This document shows positions 7,845 to 15,058 of a stretch of 64,000 bases of DNA, piece after piece. The DNA is taken from contig NZ_CALCDX010000161.1 in NCBI RefSeq assembly GCF_937900395.1, forward strand, positions 25,153 to 89,152, written 5' to 3'. The position numbers were made by a program, and so were the translations under genes. Within the stretch, counting starts at the first letter, position 1. Each line of letters opens with the position of its first letter. The stretch comes from an uncultured Caulobacter sp. GTDB taxonomy: Bacteria; Pseudomonadota; Alphaproteobacteria; Caulobacterales; Caulobacteraceae. The notes beneath the pieces were generated by a model. It was not told the DNA's origin and searched no databases. It saw nothing but the letters and a program-made list of their open reading frames with translations.

Positions 7845-9191
7845 CTAGCGGGCTTCGAGCGTGACGAAGTGCGACTTGGTGTTAGGGCCGTTCTTCGGGT
7901 CGACCGGCTTCGCCAGGTACGGCTGGCCGCCCAGGCGGAAGGTCCAGCGGAAGGCCTGGATGTTGTAGTCGAAGAACAGGTGGATCGAGGCGGCGAAGTC
8001 GATGCCGCCGCCTTGCTTGGTCGCGGCGTAGTACCCCGACATGTCGACCAGGGCCAGGTCGCCCAGGTCGCCGATGGTGGAACAGTGTTCCGTGTACAGC
8101 AGAGGCTTGCCGCGGATGAAGCCTTCCCACGGCGAGGTCAGGGGTTGGTTGTTCGGCAGGAAGGCCGGGACGTTGCCCAGGGTCAGGGCGCCGAGTTCCG
8201 GGTCGATGTCCGAGTTACCCAGGAAGATCGGCCGGCCGCCGTTGCGCAGCAGGCGAGCGTTCATCTTCAGGATGTTCTTGACCGCCAGGGTGTCGGCGGC
8301 CTGGGCGTTCTCCTTGGCGACCGTGACCAGCGCGTCCGACTTCATGAAGCCCAGCGGCTTGCCGTTGCCGTCGCCCCACATGATCGCGTCCGAGGCCTTC
8401 CACGAAATGGCGCGGGCGGCCTGGCGCGTCAGGCGGTCTTGCAGGCGAGGCGCGTCATCGAGAACTTCCTGGGTCGCCAAGACGAAGGCGTACAGTTCAT
8501 GCAGCTCGACCGTCATCCCGGTCTGGGCCGCCTTGCTGGCCACCATCTGAGAACCTTCCGAGCGCCAGTAGGCCTGGACGCCGGCCGAGCCCCACGGCGT
8601 GCTCTCGTCCTTGGCGATCTTGACGCTGTTACCGGCCGTCGGCTCCGGCGTCACCATCGACAGCAGGTCCGGTTCGTTGAACGCCAGTTCCCAGATCGCC
8701 TGACGGTAGTCTTGCGGGACCAGGAAGCCTTCGCCCGCGCCGCCCTGGTTCTGGTGGAAGCCGGCGGGGGCCGCGCCACGCTCGACGCCCTCGACCATCG
8801 CGGCCAGGCGCGGATCTTGGGCCATGCCCGTCTGGGCGTTCCGGACCGCGACCGCGAAATCGGCGAGGTTTCGGAAGCCGCCCGTGGTTTCCGGGTTCAG
8901 CTCGTTCATGGTCCGGCCAGCGCCGAAGGCGGCGCGGCGGCCGGCTTCGGGCGAGGCCGACGTGGCGAACAGCGCGCCGCGACGGGCGGCCCCCTCTTCG
9001 ATCGCGATCTTCTTGTCCAGGTCGGCCACCTCGGCTTCAAGGGCGCTCAGCTCGGCGTCCAGCGCTTCGAGCTTCTTGTCCTCTTCTTCCGTGCGGTCCG
9101 TCTTGGCGCCCAGGGTGTTGAATTCGGCCAGAGCCGCCTTGCCGCGCGTAGCCTTTTGATGGCGCTGCTGGCGGAGTTCCTTGAGGGTCAT
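7845..9191 (-). CDS. Phage major capsid protein, HK97 family
   Basis: 448 residues from ATG 9191. The first 100 or so residues form a coiled-coil scaffold (delta) domain (TLKELRQQRHQKATRGKAALAEF ... LEALDAELSALEAEVADLDKKIAIEEG). It is followed by an HK97-fold body with LVPQDYRQAIWELAFNEPDLLSMV, ISWKASDAIMWGDGNGKPLGF and GFIRGKPLLYTEHC, all typical of the family. The delta domain is presumably removed by the neighbouring S49 protease during head maturation; an acceptable cut would lie near residues 105-115. Frame and length are normal. Confidence 0.96.
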   Translation of the reverse strand: MTLKELRQQRHQKATRGKAALAEFNTLGAKTDRTEEEDKKLEALDAELSALEAEVADLDKKIAIEEGAARRGALFATSASPEAGRRAAFGAGRTMNELNPETTGGFRNLADFAVAVRNAQTGMAQDPRLAAMVEGVERGAAPAGFHQNQGGAGEGFLVPQDYRQAIWELAFNEPDLLSMVTPEPTAGNSVKIAKDESTPWGSAGVQAYWRSEGSQMVASKAAQTGMTVELHELYAFVLATQEVLDDAPRLQDRLTRQAARAISWKASDAIMWGDGNGKPLGFMKSDALVTVAKENAQAADTLAVKNILKMNARLLRNGGRPIFLGNSDIDPELGALTLGNVPAFLPNNQPLTSPWEGFIRGKPLLYTEHCSTIGDLGDLALVDMSGYYAATKQGGGIDFAASIHLFFDYNIQAFRWTFRLGGQPYLAKPVDPKNGPNTKSHFVTLEAR

Positions 9192-9279
9192 CGACCATCT
9201 CCGTTGCAGCCGGGGCAACGCGCCGTCGTCCTGTGGCCCCGGCGGATCACAGGTGGCGTTCTCGAAAGGCTGGGAGGCC

Positions 9280-10095
9280 TTATTCGAAGGCGAGCGCGCT
9301 CCGGCGGCGCGGCATGGACTTGGTTTTGATCAGGCCAGAGAGAACGTCGGCCATGGTGGCGACACGGTCGGCCATGCCGAGCTGGACGGCGCGCTTGGCG
9401 CTCACGGTGCGGGCCAGGCCGGCCTCGTCGGCCAACTTGCGGACATCGGCCGCGCTCATGCCACGCCCCTTGGCAACAGCCTTGATGAAGTCGTCGTCGG
9501 CTTCCATGACGCTTTGCTGGATCGCGGCCAGGGCCTCGTCCGTCAGGGGTTCGAACGGATTGGCGTCAGCCTTGCCCGCGCGCGACCGGACGATCGTCGT
9601 CTTGACGCCGTCCATCTCCAGGGCCTTAGACCAATCCATATGGACCGACAGGACGCCGATCGAGCCGACCTCACCGGACGGCGTCACCGCGATCTCCGTC
9701 GCTTGCGAAGCGATGTAGTAGGCGGCCGAGGCGGCCAGGGTGTCGACCACGGCGATGACGGGTTTCACCTCGGCGGCCTTGCGGACCGCGTCGGCGGTCT
9801 CAGGCGTCGCCGCATAGGTGCCGCCAGGCGAATTCACGTCCATGACGATCGCGCCGACTCCAGGATCAGCGGCGGCTCGGCCGATAGCCGACCGGAACGC
9901 GTCCATGCCTGGCGAGATGGTCCTACCGAAGAAGGTTAGGCCGCGAGGCGTCAGGCTTCCCAGCAAACCCACGACCGCGATACCCGCGCCAGGCGACGCC
10001 GCGCCGTCGCGCGCGTCGGCCGCAAGGCGGTTCGGATCGACAGCCAGCAGGGTTTCGCCGCTACCGTCGGCGAGCTGCGACAGCAGATTACGCAT
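9280..10095 (-). CDS. Phage head maturation protease, S49 family
   Basis: 271 residues. SppA/S49 signature: GAIVMDVNSPGGTYAATPETADAV, PVIAVVDTLAASAAYYIASQA (the Ser of ASAAYY is the expected nucleophile) and GEVGSIGVLSVHMDWSKALE. It processes the capsid delta domain and other head precursors. The order portal-protease-capsid is the standard HK97 layout. It overlaps the portal stop by a few bases (10088-10095). Confidence 0.93.
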   Translation of the reverse strand: MRNLLSQLADGSGETLLAVDPNRLAADARDGAASPGAGIAVVGLLGSLTPRGLTFFGRTISPGMDAFRSAIGRAAADPGVGAIVMDVNSPGGTYAATPETADAVRKAAEVKPVIAVVDTLAASAAYYIASQATEIAVTPSGEVGSIGVLSVHMDWSKALEMDGVKTTIVRSRAGKADANPFEPLTDEALAAIQQSVMEADDDFIKAVAKGRGMSAADVRKLADEAGLARTVSAKRAVQLGMADRVATMADVLSGLIKTKSMPRRRSALAFE

Positions 10096-11368
10096 CTTGG
10101 TTGTCCTTGTTGCCGGGATCGCTCAGCGTGCCCGCCTTCGAGTTGGCGTCCTGCATGTTCGAGGGTTGCAGGTAGACGTCGCCCTGGTCGCCGATCGGGT
10201 TCATGTTCTCGAGACGCAGGATGTCGTTGACGCTCAGCCAGCCCCACTGGCGACCGGTGGCGTAGGCGGCCCAGCGCGTCTTCAGGTCGCCGCGTAGCAG
10301 GCCCGCGACGTTGAACTCGATGAAGAAGCGGTCGCGATCCTCGCCGATCAGCAGGTCGCGCGAGGCGGCCTGTTCCCAGGCCGCGATCCACGGCGCCAGG
10401 GTGTAGACCACGAACTCGATCGACTGCTGTTCGATGTTGTTGTTGGTCGCCCGCTCCAGCATGCCCACGCGGTGCGGTGGCATATTCCAGATCGAGGCCA
10501 CCTCGTAGCCGGCTTGCTTCTTGGTTTCGAGGAACTGCGCCTCGTCGTTCTGGACATCGTTGCGGCTGTACTTGACGCCGAACTTCAGCAGGCGGTCCTT
10601 GTGACGGTTCGCGCCCGTGCCGCCAGCACGCCACGACTGAAGGAAGCTTTGCTCGTCTTCCTTGGTCCGGAAGTTGCCCGGATGCTCCAGGACGCCACCG
10701 CCTGCACCGCCGTTGGCGAAGTAGAGCGCGCCGAACTGTTCGACGGCCAAGGCCTTGCCAATCGTCTCCCCGTCGGTCTCCCACACCGGAACGCCGCGGA
10801 GGCCGTCCCGCGTCAACGGAGCCTTACGAATGTGCAGGATCTCGTCTTCCCGGAAGACGTCATAGCCAGTGGCCGGGGATAGCCGGTTGATCCAGTAGTA
10901 GACCCAACCATCGCTCCCACGCGCCACACGCCAGACCCGGCTCGGGTGAACCGGGTCCAGCTCGCCCACCGGGTACCCGTCGCTTGACGGCCGAATGATC
11001 GAGAAGGCCTCGCGCCACCAGGCGAGATGGCGCTGTTGCTCGTCGCGGAACTCCTGGGCCGTCTGGCGACGGTTCGGGCGCGAGTGCAACACGTTGAACA
11101 GAGGATGGCCCCGCGCCGGCCGGCGCTTCTCGCCATCGAGCCGTTCGAACACCATGAACGGCAGCGTCGAAATAGGCCCCGCCAGCGCCTCTTGGCAGGC
11201 GCGAACAGCCCAATGTTTCGAGCCATTCACGTCGGAAACATGAATGCCCGCCAGCGACGGCGCGCCGATGTCTTGGGGGAAGTCCCGATTTGGCTGCATA
11301 TCCCCGGCGCTGGCCTGAAGGCCAACGCCAGACGCCAGCCCAGAGACAAGGCGCTGCATAAGGTTCAT
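10088..11368 (-). CDS. Phage portal protein, HK97 family
   Basis: 426 residues. Clear portal features: NGSKHWAVRACQEALAGPISTLP, HPLFNVLHSRPNRRQTAQEFRDEQQRHL, the stem/wing region with FGVKYSRNDVQNDEAQFLETKKQAGYEVASIWNMPPHRVGML, and the C-terminal DLKTRWAAYATGRQWGWLSVNDILRLENMNPI. It forms the dodecameric vertex through which DNA is packaged. It starts 1 base after the terminase stop. Confidence 0.96.
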   Translation of the reverse strand: MNLMQRLVSGLASGVGLQASAGDMQPNRDFPQDIGAPSLAGIHVSDVNGSKHWAVRACQEALAGPISTLPFMVFERLDGEKRRPARGHPLFNVLHSRPNRRQTAQEFRDEQQRHLAWWREAFSIIRPSSDGYPVGELDPVHPSRVWRVARGSDGWVYYWINRLSPATGYDVFREDEILHIRKAPLTRDGLRGVPVWETDGETIGKALAVEQFGALYFANGGAGGGVLEHPGNFRTKEDEQSFLQSWRAGGTGANRHKDRLLKFGVKYSRNDVQNDEAQFLETKKQAGYEVASIWNMPPHRVGMLERATNNNIEQQSIEFVVYTLAPWIAAWEQAASRDLLIGEDRDRFFIEFNVAGLLRGDLKTRWAAYATGRQWGWLSVNDILRLENMNPIGDQGDVYLQPSNMQDANSKAGTLSDPGNKDNQDA

Positions 11369-11369
11369 G

Positions 11370-13088
11370 TCAGATCACCACCACGGCGGAAGCGTCGGTC
11401 GTCATCACAGATGCCTCCGGGTTGCGGGCCATGAGCTGCACGGCGTTGAAAGCAGCGATCAAAGGGTCGATCTTGGCCTTGCCGGCCGCCTGTTTGGTGA
11501 TCAGCACCGCGTTGCCGCGTTGCTCGGCCTTGGCGTTGCCGGCGCACCAGGTCATGAGGTCTTGGCCGGCGTGCCACAGCGTCCCGTCGGCCAGCTTGCG
11601 CTCGGCGCTCCAGATCGCGCCCGAAAGCTTGTAGCCTTGCGGGACGGCGACGAGCTGTTCACGCGCGAGGCCAGAAGCGATGATCTCGTCGACCATGGCC
11701 GCGATGCCTTGCGGGTCCAGACCGACCGCGAACTGGTCAGGCAAGAGCCCCGCGACATGCAGCCGCGCGACGATGGCCGCCACGTCCTGGATGTCTTGTG
11801 TCGGCCGTTCGCAGATGACCAGGTCGCCGGCCTTGACGAAGTCGTGCAGGCGTTCGGCGATTTCCTTGCGCCGCTCGAAGACTTGCGGGTGCGCCCAGGC
11901 CCGGTTCCACAGCAGCCAGTCGCGCGTATCCTTCTCACGGCCGAGCACCGCCAAGCCCAGAAGGTCGTCAAGGCCGCCGCCGTCGATGCCGACCACGGCG
12001 ACGTCACAGCGTTCCTCGATCTCGTCCAGCGTGATGCTGTCGTCGGCGGCCGAGAGCCAATGGTCGACACCGGCCCAACGGTCCGAGTGCAGCGCCATGC
12101 CGATCTCGACATTGAGGTGCTGCGACGCCCAGCGCCGAACCTCTTCCTCGCCCTTGTCGCGGGCGCCCGCGAAGTCGTCCAGCAGGCGGTCGATCGTGAT
12201 CGAGTAGCCCAGGTTCGGCAGAACCATCGGCCACAGCGCCGGGTCCATCCATAGCTTGTCGCGCGAGACCTGGATGGCCTCCGGGAACTCGTACAGGATC
12301 GGCAGCAGCCGAACCTTTTCGGTGATCTTCCCGTCGCGGACGCCGCGGGCGTACTGGAGTTCCTGTTTGAACAGGCCGGCCGGCGGCTCGTCGCTCTGGG
12401 TCGTCGTGCAGATCAGCAGGCTTTCCGGGTTGGCGATAAGGCCGCCCCGGATCTGGCCGAAGACACGCGTCGCGTAGCTGTATGTCGAGATGATGTGCAG
12501 CTCGTCGACCATCACGACGACCGGCTTCACCCCGGTCATGACCTTCATGTCGAAGGTCTTGATCTTCAGCTTGGTCTTGTTCGTCCGATCCTCGATCGTC
12601 TTCAGGTGATCGATCACCTTGAAGCGCTTTTCGAGGTACGGATCGGCCTCGATCATCCCCGAGGCCTGTTGGAAGGCGAGGTCGGCGATGTCCTGTGTCG
12701 GCCCGATGAAGAGCATTTCCGCGCGCGGGCGCTCGTTCATCAGCAGGGCGGTGATCATCACCCCCGCCGCGCCCGTCGTCTTGCTGTTCTTCTTCGGGAC
12801 CATGGCCAGGATCTCGGCCACGCGCCTCCGTCCGGTCTCTGGGTCGATCGAGCCGAAGGCGGCCCGGACGATGTCCCGAAACCAGTCGCCCGCCGCCTCG
12901 GCCATGGTCGGCAGACCAGGCACGTCCGGCAGGCGCAACTTGTTGAAGATCCCTACCGCCCGCTCGGCCTCGGCGGCGTCAAGCGGCAGATCAGGAACGA
13001 GGGACCGCCCGGTCTTCAGCCGCTCGACCCAGTCGGGGCAAGCGAACGACCAGGCCGGGGCTAGTTCAGCTTCAGCAGACTGCCCCAT
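11370..13088 (-). CDS. Phage terminase large subunit
   Basis: 572 residues. An ATPase domain with a deviant Walker A (VPKKNSKTTGAAG, about residues 96-108) and Walker B (PVVVMVDELHI), the TTTQSDEPPAGLFKQE motif, and a C-terminal nuclease domain starting VVGIDGGGLDDLLGLAVLG with an acidic metal site. This is the HK97-type Terminase_1 arrangement. The enzyme powers packaging and cuts concatemers. The start overlaps the small-subunit-like gene by 28 bases (13061-13088). Confidence 0.96.
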   Translation of the reverse strand: MGQSAEAELAPAWSFACPDWVERLKTGRSLVPDLPLDAAEAERAVGIFNKLRLPDVPGLPTMAEAAGDWFRDIVRAAFGSIDPETGRRRVAEILAMVPKKNSKTTGAAGVMITALLMNERPRAEMLFIGPTQDIADLAFQQASGMIEADPYLEKRFKVIDHLKTIEDRTNKTKLKIKTFDMKVMTGVKPVVVMVDELHIISTYSYATRVFGQIRGGLIANPESLLICTTTQSDEPPAGLFKQELQYARGVRDGKITEKVRLLPILYEFPEAIQVSRDKLWMDPALWPMVLPNLGYSITIDRLLDDFAGARDKGEEEVRRWASQHLNVEIGMALHSDRWAGVDHWLSAADDSITLDEIEERCDVAVVGIDGGGLDDLLGLAVLGREKDTRDWLLWNRAWAHPQVFERRKEIAERLHDFVKAGDLVICERPTQDIQDVAAIVARLHVAGLLPDQFAVGLDPQGIAAMVDEIIASGLAREQLVAVPQGYKLSGAIWSAERKLADGTLWHAGQDLMTWCAGNAKAEQRGNAVLITKQAAGKAKIDPLIAAFNAVQLMARNPEASVMTTDASAVVVI

Positions 13089-13549
13089 TCGGTCCCCTCA
13101 TGGGCCGTCTGGGCGGCGGCATGAGCCGTCGCCTTCTTGCCCATCGGTTGGCTGTCGGCCGTCTGCTGGACCTGGGCCTGGACGGCTCGGCGGGCGCGGC
13201 GCATCGGCGCGCTAGCGTCGCCCTTCTCGATCTGGTCTATCAGCAGCCGAGCCGCCGCGACCTTGCCCTTCTTGGCCTCTTCCACGAGCGACAGATTGAC
13301 CACGCCGCGGATGATCGCCGCGCCGTCAGACAGCGACTTAAAATAATACTTGTTGAGCGTCGGGACACTTAGACCGACGATCGCGGCGATCTCTTCTTGG
13401 GTCGATCCGGTAGCGATCAAAACCGCAACCTTTTCAGCAACTTGCGGGCTTTTGCGGTGCGCCTTTCGGCCCCGCCGGTCCTTCGGCTCGACCCACGGAT
13501 CGCCCCAAAGGTCGGTTTGACCCGCCTTCGGGCCGGAATCCTCGGCCAT
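13061..13549 (-). CDS. Probable terminase small subunit (HTH protein)
   Basis: 162 residues. A helix-turn-helix is visible at about residues 38-68 (VAEKVAVLIATGSTQEEIAAIVGLSVPTLNKYYFKSL), followed by a charged helical region (LVEEAKKGKVAAARLLIDQIEKGDASAPMRRARRAV). Position directly before and overlapping the large terminase, plus an N-terminal DNA-binding domain, fit a small terminase that recognises the packaging site. The basic C-terminal tail is low in complexity. Family membership is inferred from the HTH and synteny. Confidence 0.75.
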   Translation of the reverse strand: MAEDSGPKAGQTDLWGDPWVEPKDRRGRKAHRKSPQVAEKVAVLIATGSTQEEIAAIVGLSVPTLNKYYFKSLSDGAAIIRGVVNLSLVEEAKKGKVAAARLLIDQIEKGDASAPMRRARRAVQAQVQQTADSQPMGKKATAHAAAQTAHEGTEWGSLLKLN

Positions 13550-13630
13550 CGGAAAAAAAACCTCCGCATGTAAGGGACGCCGGTATGCGGCCCCGGCGGC
13601 CCGAAGGATTTGCCCCCCCCCCTACCCCCG
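13550..13630. other. Spacer between terminase and HNH gene; candidate cos region
   Basis: An 81-base gene-free spacer with an A8 run at 13553-13560, an imperfect inverted repeat CCGCAT (13564-13569) / ATGCGG (13585-13590) and an unusual C10 tract near 13612-13621. HNH-terminase neighbours in cos phages often flank the packaging site. The call is positional and no cos core can be recognised by eye. Confidence 0.35.
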
Positions 13631-13981
13631 TCAGCCCTGCCAGGGCGCTCGGCGCTCTTCGGCTTGCTTCCGGCTGTCGTGGCAGGCCTTGGTTAGGGTT
13701 TGCAGGTTGTCCGGGTCCCAGAAGAGCTTCTGGTCGCCACGGTGCGGCGTCTTGTGGTCAGCGACGAGCTGCGACGAGCGCCCCTCTTTGGCCCCGCACC
13801 CACACTGACAAGTCCACCCGTCCCGCTTGAACGTGGCCAGGCGAAGCCGCTTCCATTCGGCGGTGCAGTACCAAGCCCGCCAAGGCTCAGCCTCCGGGCT
13901 ATGCCCGTGCGTGTCGCGTTGAAAGCCGATGGTCGGGGCCAACGACGCCAGGGTCGATGGAAGAGCGGCGAGTTTGCCCAT
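13631..13981 (-). CDS. Phage HNH endonuclease next to terminase
   Basis: 116 residues from ATG 13981. It contains WYCTAEWKRLRLATFKRDGWTCQCGC, then LVADHKTPHRGDQKLFWDPDNLQTLTKACHDSRKQ. The second segment is a clear HNH motif (DH, N, H) with the CxC...CH zinc-type cysteines. This small HNH family is usually found beside the terminase of cos-type HK97-like phages and assists DNA cleavage during packaging. The longer frame up to 14092 is Arg/Pro-rich and was not used. A stem-loop (13994-14015) lies immediately upstream of the start. Confidence 0.88.
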   Translation of the reverse strand: MGKLAALPSTLASLAPTIGFQRDTHGHSPEAEPWRAWYCTAEWKRLRLATFKRDGWTCQCGCGAKEGRSSQLVADHKTPHRGDQKLFWDPDNLQTLTKACHDSRKQAEERRAPWQG

Positions 13982-13993
13982 GTCGAGAAGGCC

Positions 13994-14015
13994 GGAGGCG
14001 CGAGGCCGCGCCTCC
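13994..14015 (-). promoter_or_regulatory. Stem-loop directly upstream of the HNH/late genes
   Basis: Perfect 8-base arms GGAGGCGC (13994-14001) and GCGCCTCC (14008-14015) with a 6-base loop lie 13 bases before the HNH start on the transcribed strand. It could affect ribosome access or form part of an antitermination/attenuation leader. No T-run follows. Confidence 0.45.
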
Positions 14016-14054
14016 GCAGTCAGTGGGGAGGGGAAAGCCCGAGGGCTGAAACGA

Positions 14055-14088
14055 CAGAACCCGCCGAAGGCTCTCGCCCGGCGGGTTC
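14055..14088 (-). terminator. Strong stem-loop in the late-operon leader
   Basis: Perfect 11-base arms AGAACCCGCCG (14055-14065) and CGGCGGGTTCT (14078-14088) enclose a 12-base loop. On the minus strand it is followed by CTGTCGTTTC, a weak T-rich tail. It sits between the DUF6456 regulator and the HNH/terminase genes, so it could end early transcription and be read through when late genes are switched on. Confidence 0.45.
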
Positions 14089-14128
14089 TCATCGGTCGCA
14101 GCTATCGACCTTCGACATTTAAGGCCAG

Positions 14129-14143
14129 AAACGTCGGACGTTT
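14129..14143. promoter_or_regulatory. Palindrome upstream of late genes (possible activator site)
   Basis: AAACGT-CGG-ACGTTT is a perfect 6+3+6 inverted repeat in an otherwise unremarkable leader. On the minus strand it overlaps a TTGCAA (14142-14147) and precedes a TTAAAT (14117-14122), weakly promoter-like with a long 19-base spacer. A site for a late activator is inferred from position. Confidence 0.35.
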
Positions 14144-14172
14144 GCAAGAGCGCTCGACGAAGCGATTCACCT

Positions 14173-14829
14173 TCAGCGGATCATCCCATAGTGGCGGGCC
14201 AGGGCGTCCAAGGCGATCACACAAGGATGAAGGTGCGCGTCGGCCTTCTGGCGCGAACCGCCGAACCGGCTCCCCGAAAGCATCTCGCCCATGCCCGCGA
14301 CATAGACGATGTACGGCCGGAGAAGCGGCGAACCCAGCGCCTCGACGGAGAGGGCCTCCTTGACGGCGGCATGAGCCCGGATCTGGCGATCGGTCGCCCC
14401 GGCCTTCGGCCCGAACGAACCGCCAGTCTCCAGGACCAGGCACGACACCATCCCGCTACCGTTGGCCAGCTCGAAGTCGGACCGGAAGCGAAGACCGGCT
14501 TCGTAGTGCGGACGGATCAGCTTGCCCTTGCGATAGAGCCAGTCCAGCCCATCACGCCCAACCACGACCCGGCCGTCGGCCTCTTCGGCCACTTCCTCTC
14601 CCTTGGCCTCGGCCCGCGCCTTGGCCTCGCCCAGGCCGCGCTTGGTCGCGGCGGCCTCGGCCTCTTCCCGCTCCCGCTGCTGTTGCTCGGCCACGGCCTG
14701 GGCCTCACGCACCTTTTGCCGATAGGCCTCAACGGCCGCCTCGCCGGCTCGGAGCACTTTCCGGGGAGGCTTCACCTCGTCCGGAACGGTTTGCGGAACG
14801 GTTTCGATTTCGACAGCTTGTTCAGCCAT
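14173..14829 (-). CDS. DUF6456-domain protein, candidate late-gene regulator
   Basis: 218 residues from ATG 14829. The N-terminal part is a charged predicted coiled coil (about residues 30-82). From about residue 92 it carries a DUF6456-type domain: DGLDWLYRKGKLIRPHYEAG, LRFRSDFELANGSG, RAHAAVKEALSVEALGSPL, then the diagnostic VIALDALARHYGMIR C-terminus. As I recall, DUF6456 occurs in gene-transfer-agent activators (GafA/GafZ type) that act on transcription with RNA polymerase. Here it lies just before HNH-terminase, the place of a lambda Q-type regulator. The first codons (TVPQTVP) are encoded by copies of the AACCGTTCC repeat array. The role is inferred. Confidence 0.75.
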   Translation of the reverse strand: MAEQAVEIETVPQTVPDEVKPPRKVLRAGEAAVEAYRQKVREAQAVAEQQQREREEAEAAATKRGLGEAKARAEAKGEEVAEEADGRVVVGRDGLDWLYRKGKLIRPHYEAGLRFRSDFELANGSGMVSCLVLETGGSFGPKAGATDRQIRAHAAVKEALSVEALGSPLLRPYIVYVAGMGEMLSGSRFGGSRQKADAHLHPCVIALDALARHYGMIR

Positions 14830-15055
14830 TCCGATAACCCCTTGGTTTGACACGACTATCTTCTTCTTCCCGCTGAGACCGTGGAACGGTTGGAACGGTT
14901 TAGTGAATCCTTGCGTGTGCGAGGGCGCGCACACATCACGAAGCCCGACCAAACCGTTCCAACCGTTCCGCAACCCAGATAAGCTACTGACTTAACTTGC
15001 CTTTCAGGCCTAGAACCGTTCCGCAAACCGTTCCAAACCCTTCCGAAACCGTTCC
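14783..15055. repeat. Iteron array with dyad symmetry; putative phage replication origin
   Basis: Ten copies of GGAACGGTT/AACCGTTCC (one with a mismatch). Copies in one orientation are at 14783-14792, 14795-14804, 14883-14891 and 14892-14901. Copies in the other are at 14951-14960, 14961-14969, 15013-15022, 15025-15034, 15035-15044 (AAACCCTTCC) and 15046-15055. The two inner tandem pairs are symmetric about position 14926, where a GTGTGC/GCACAC hairpin (14915-14934) sits. The array lies between the P4-type primase stop and the DUF6456 gene. P4-type primases use iteron origins, so origin function is the preferred reading; an operator cluster for a regulator is the alternative. Confidence 0.7.
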
Positions 15056-15058
15056 AGA

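Noticed and set aside
1..14829. A chromosomal gene transfer agent cluster
   Set aside because: Head-tail order is GTA-like, but a CI repressor, integrase, primase, S49 protease and tRNA junction show a self-replicating temperate prophage.
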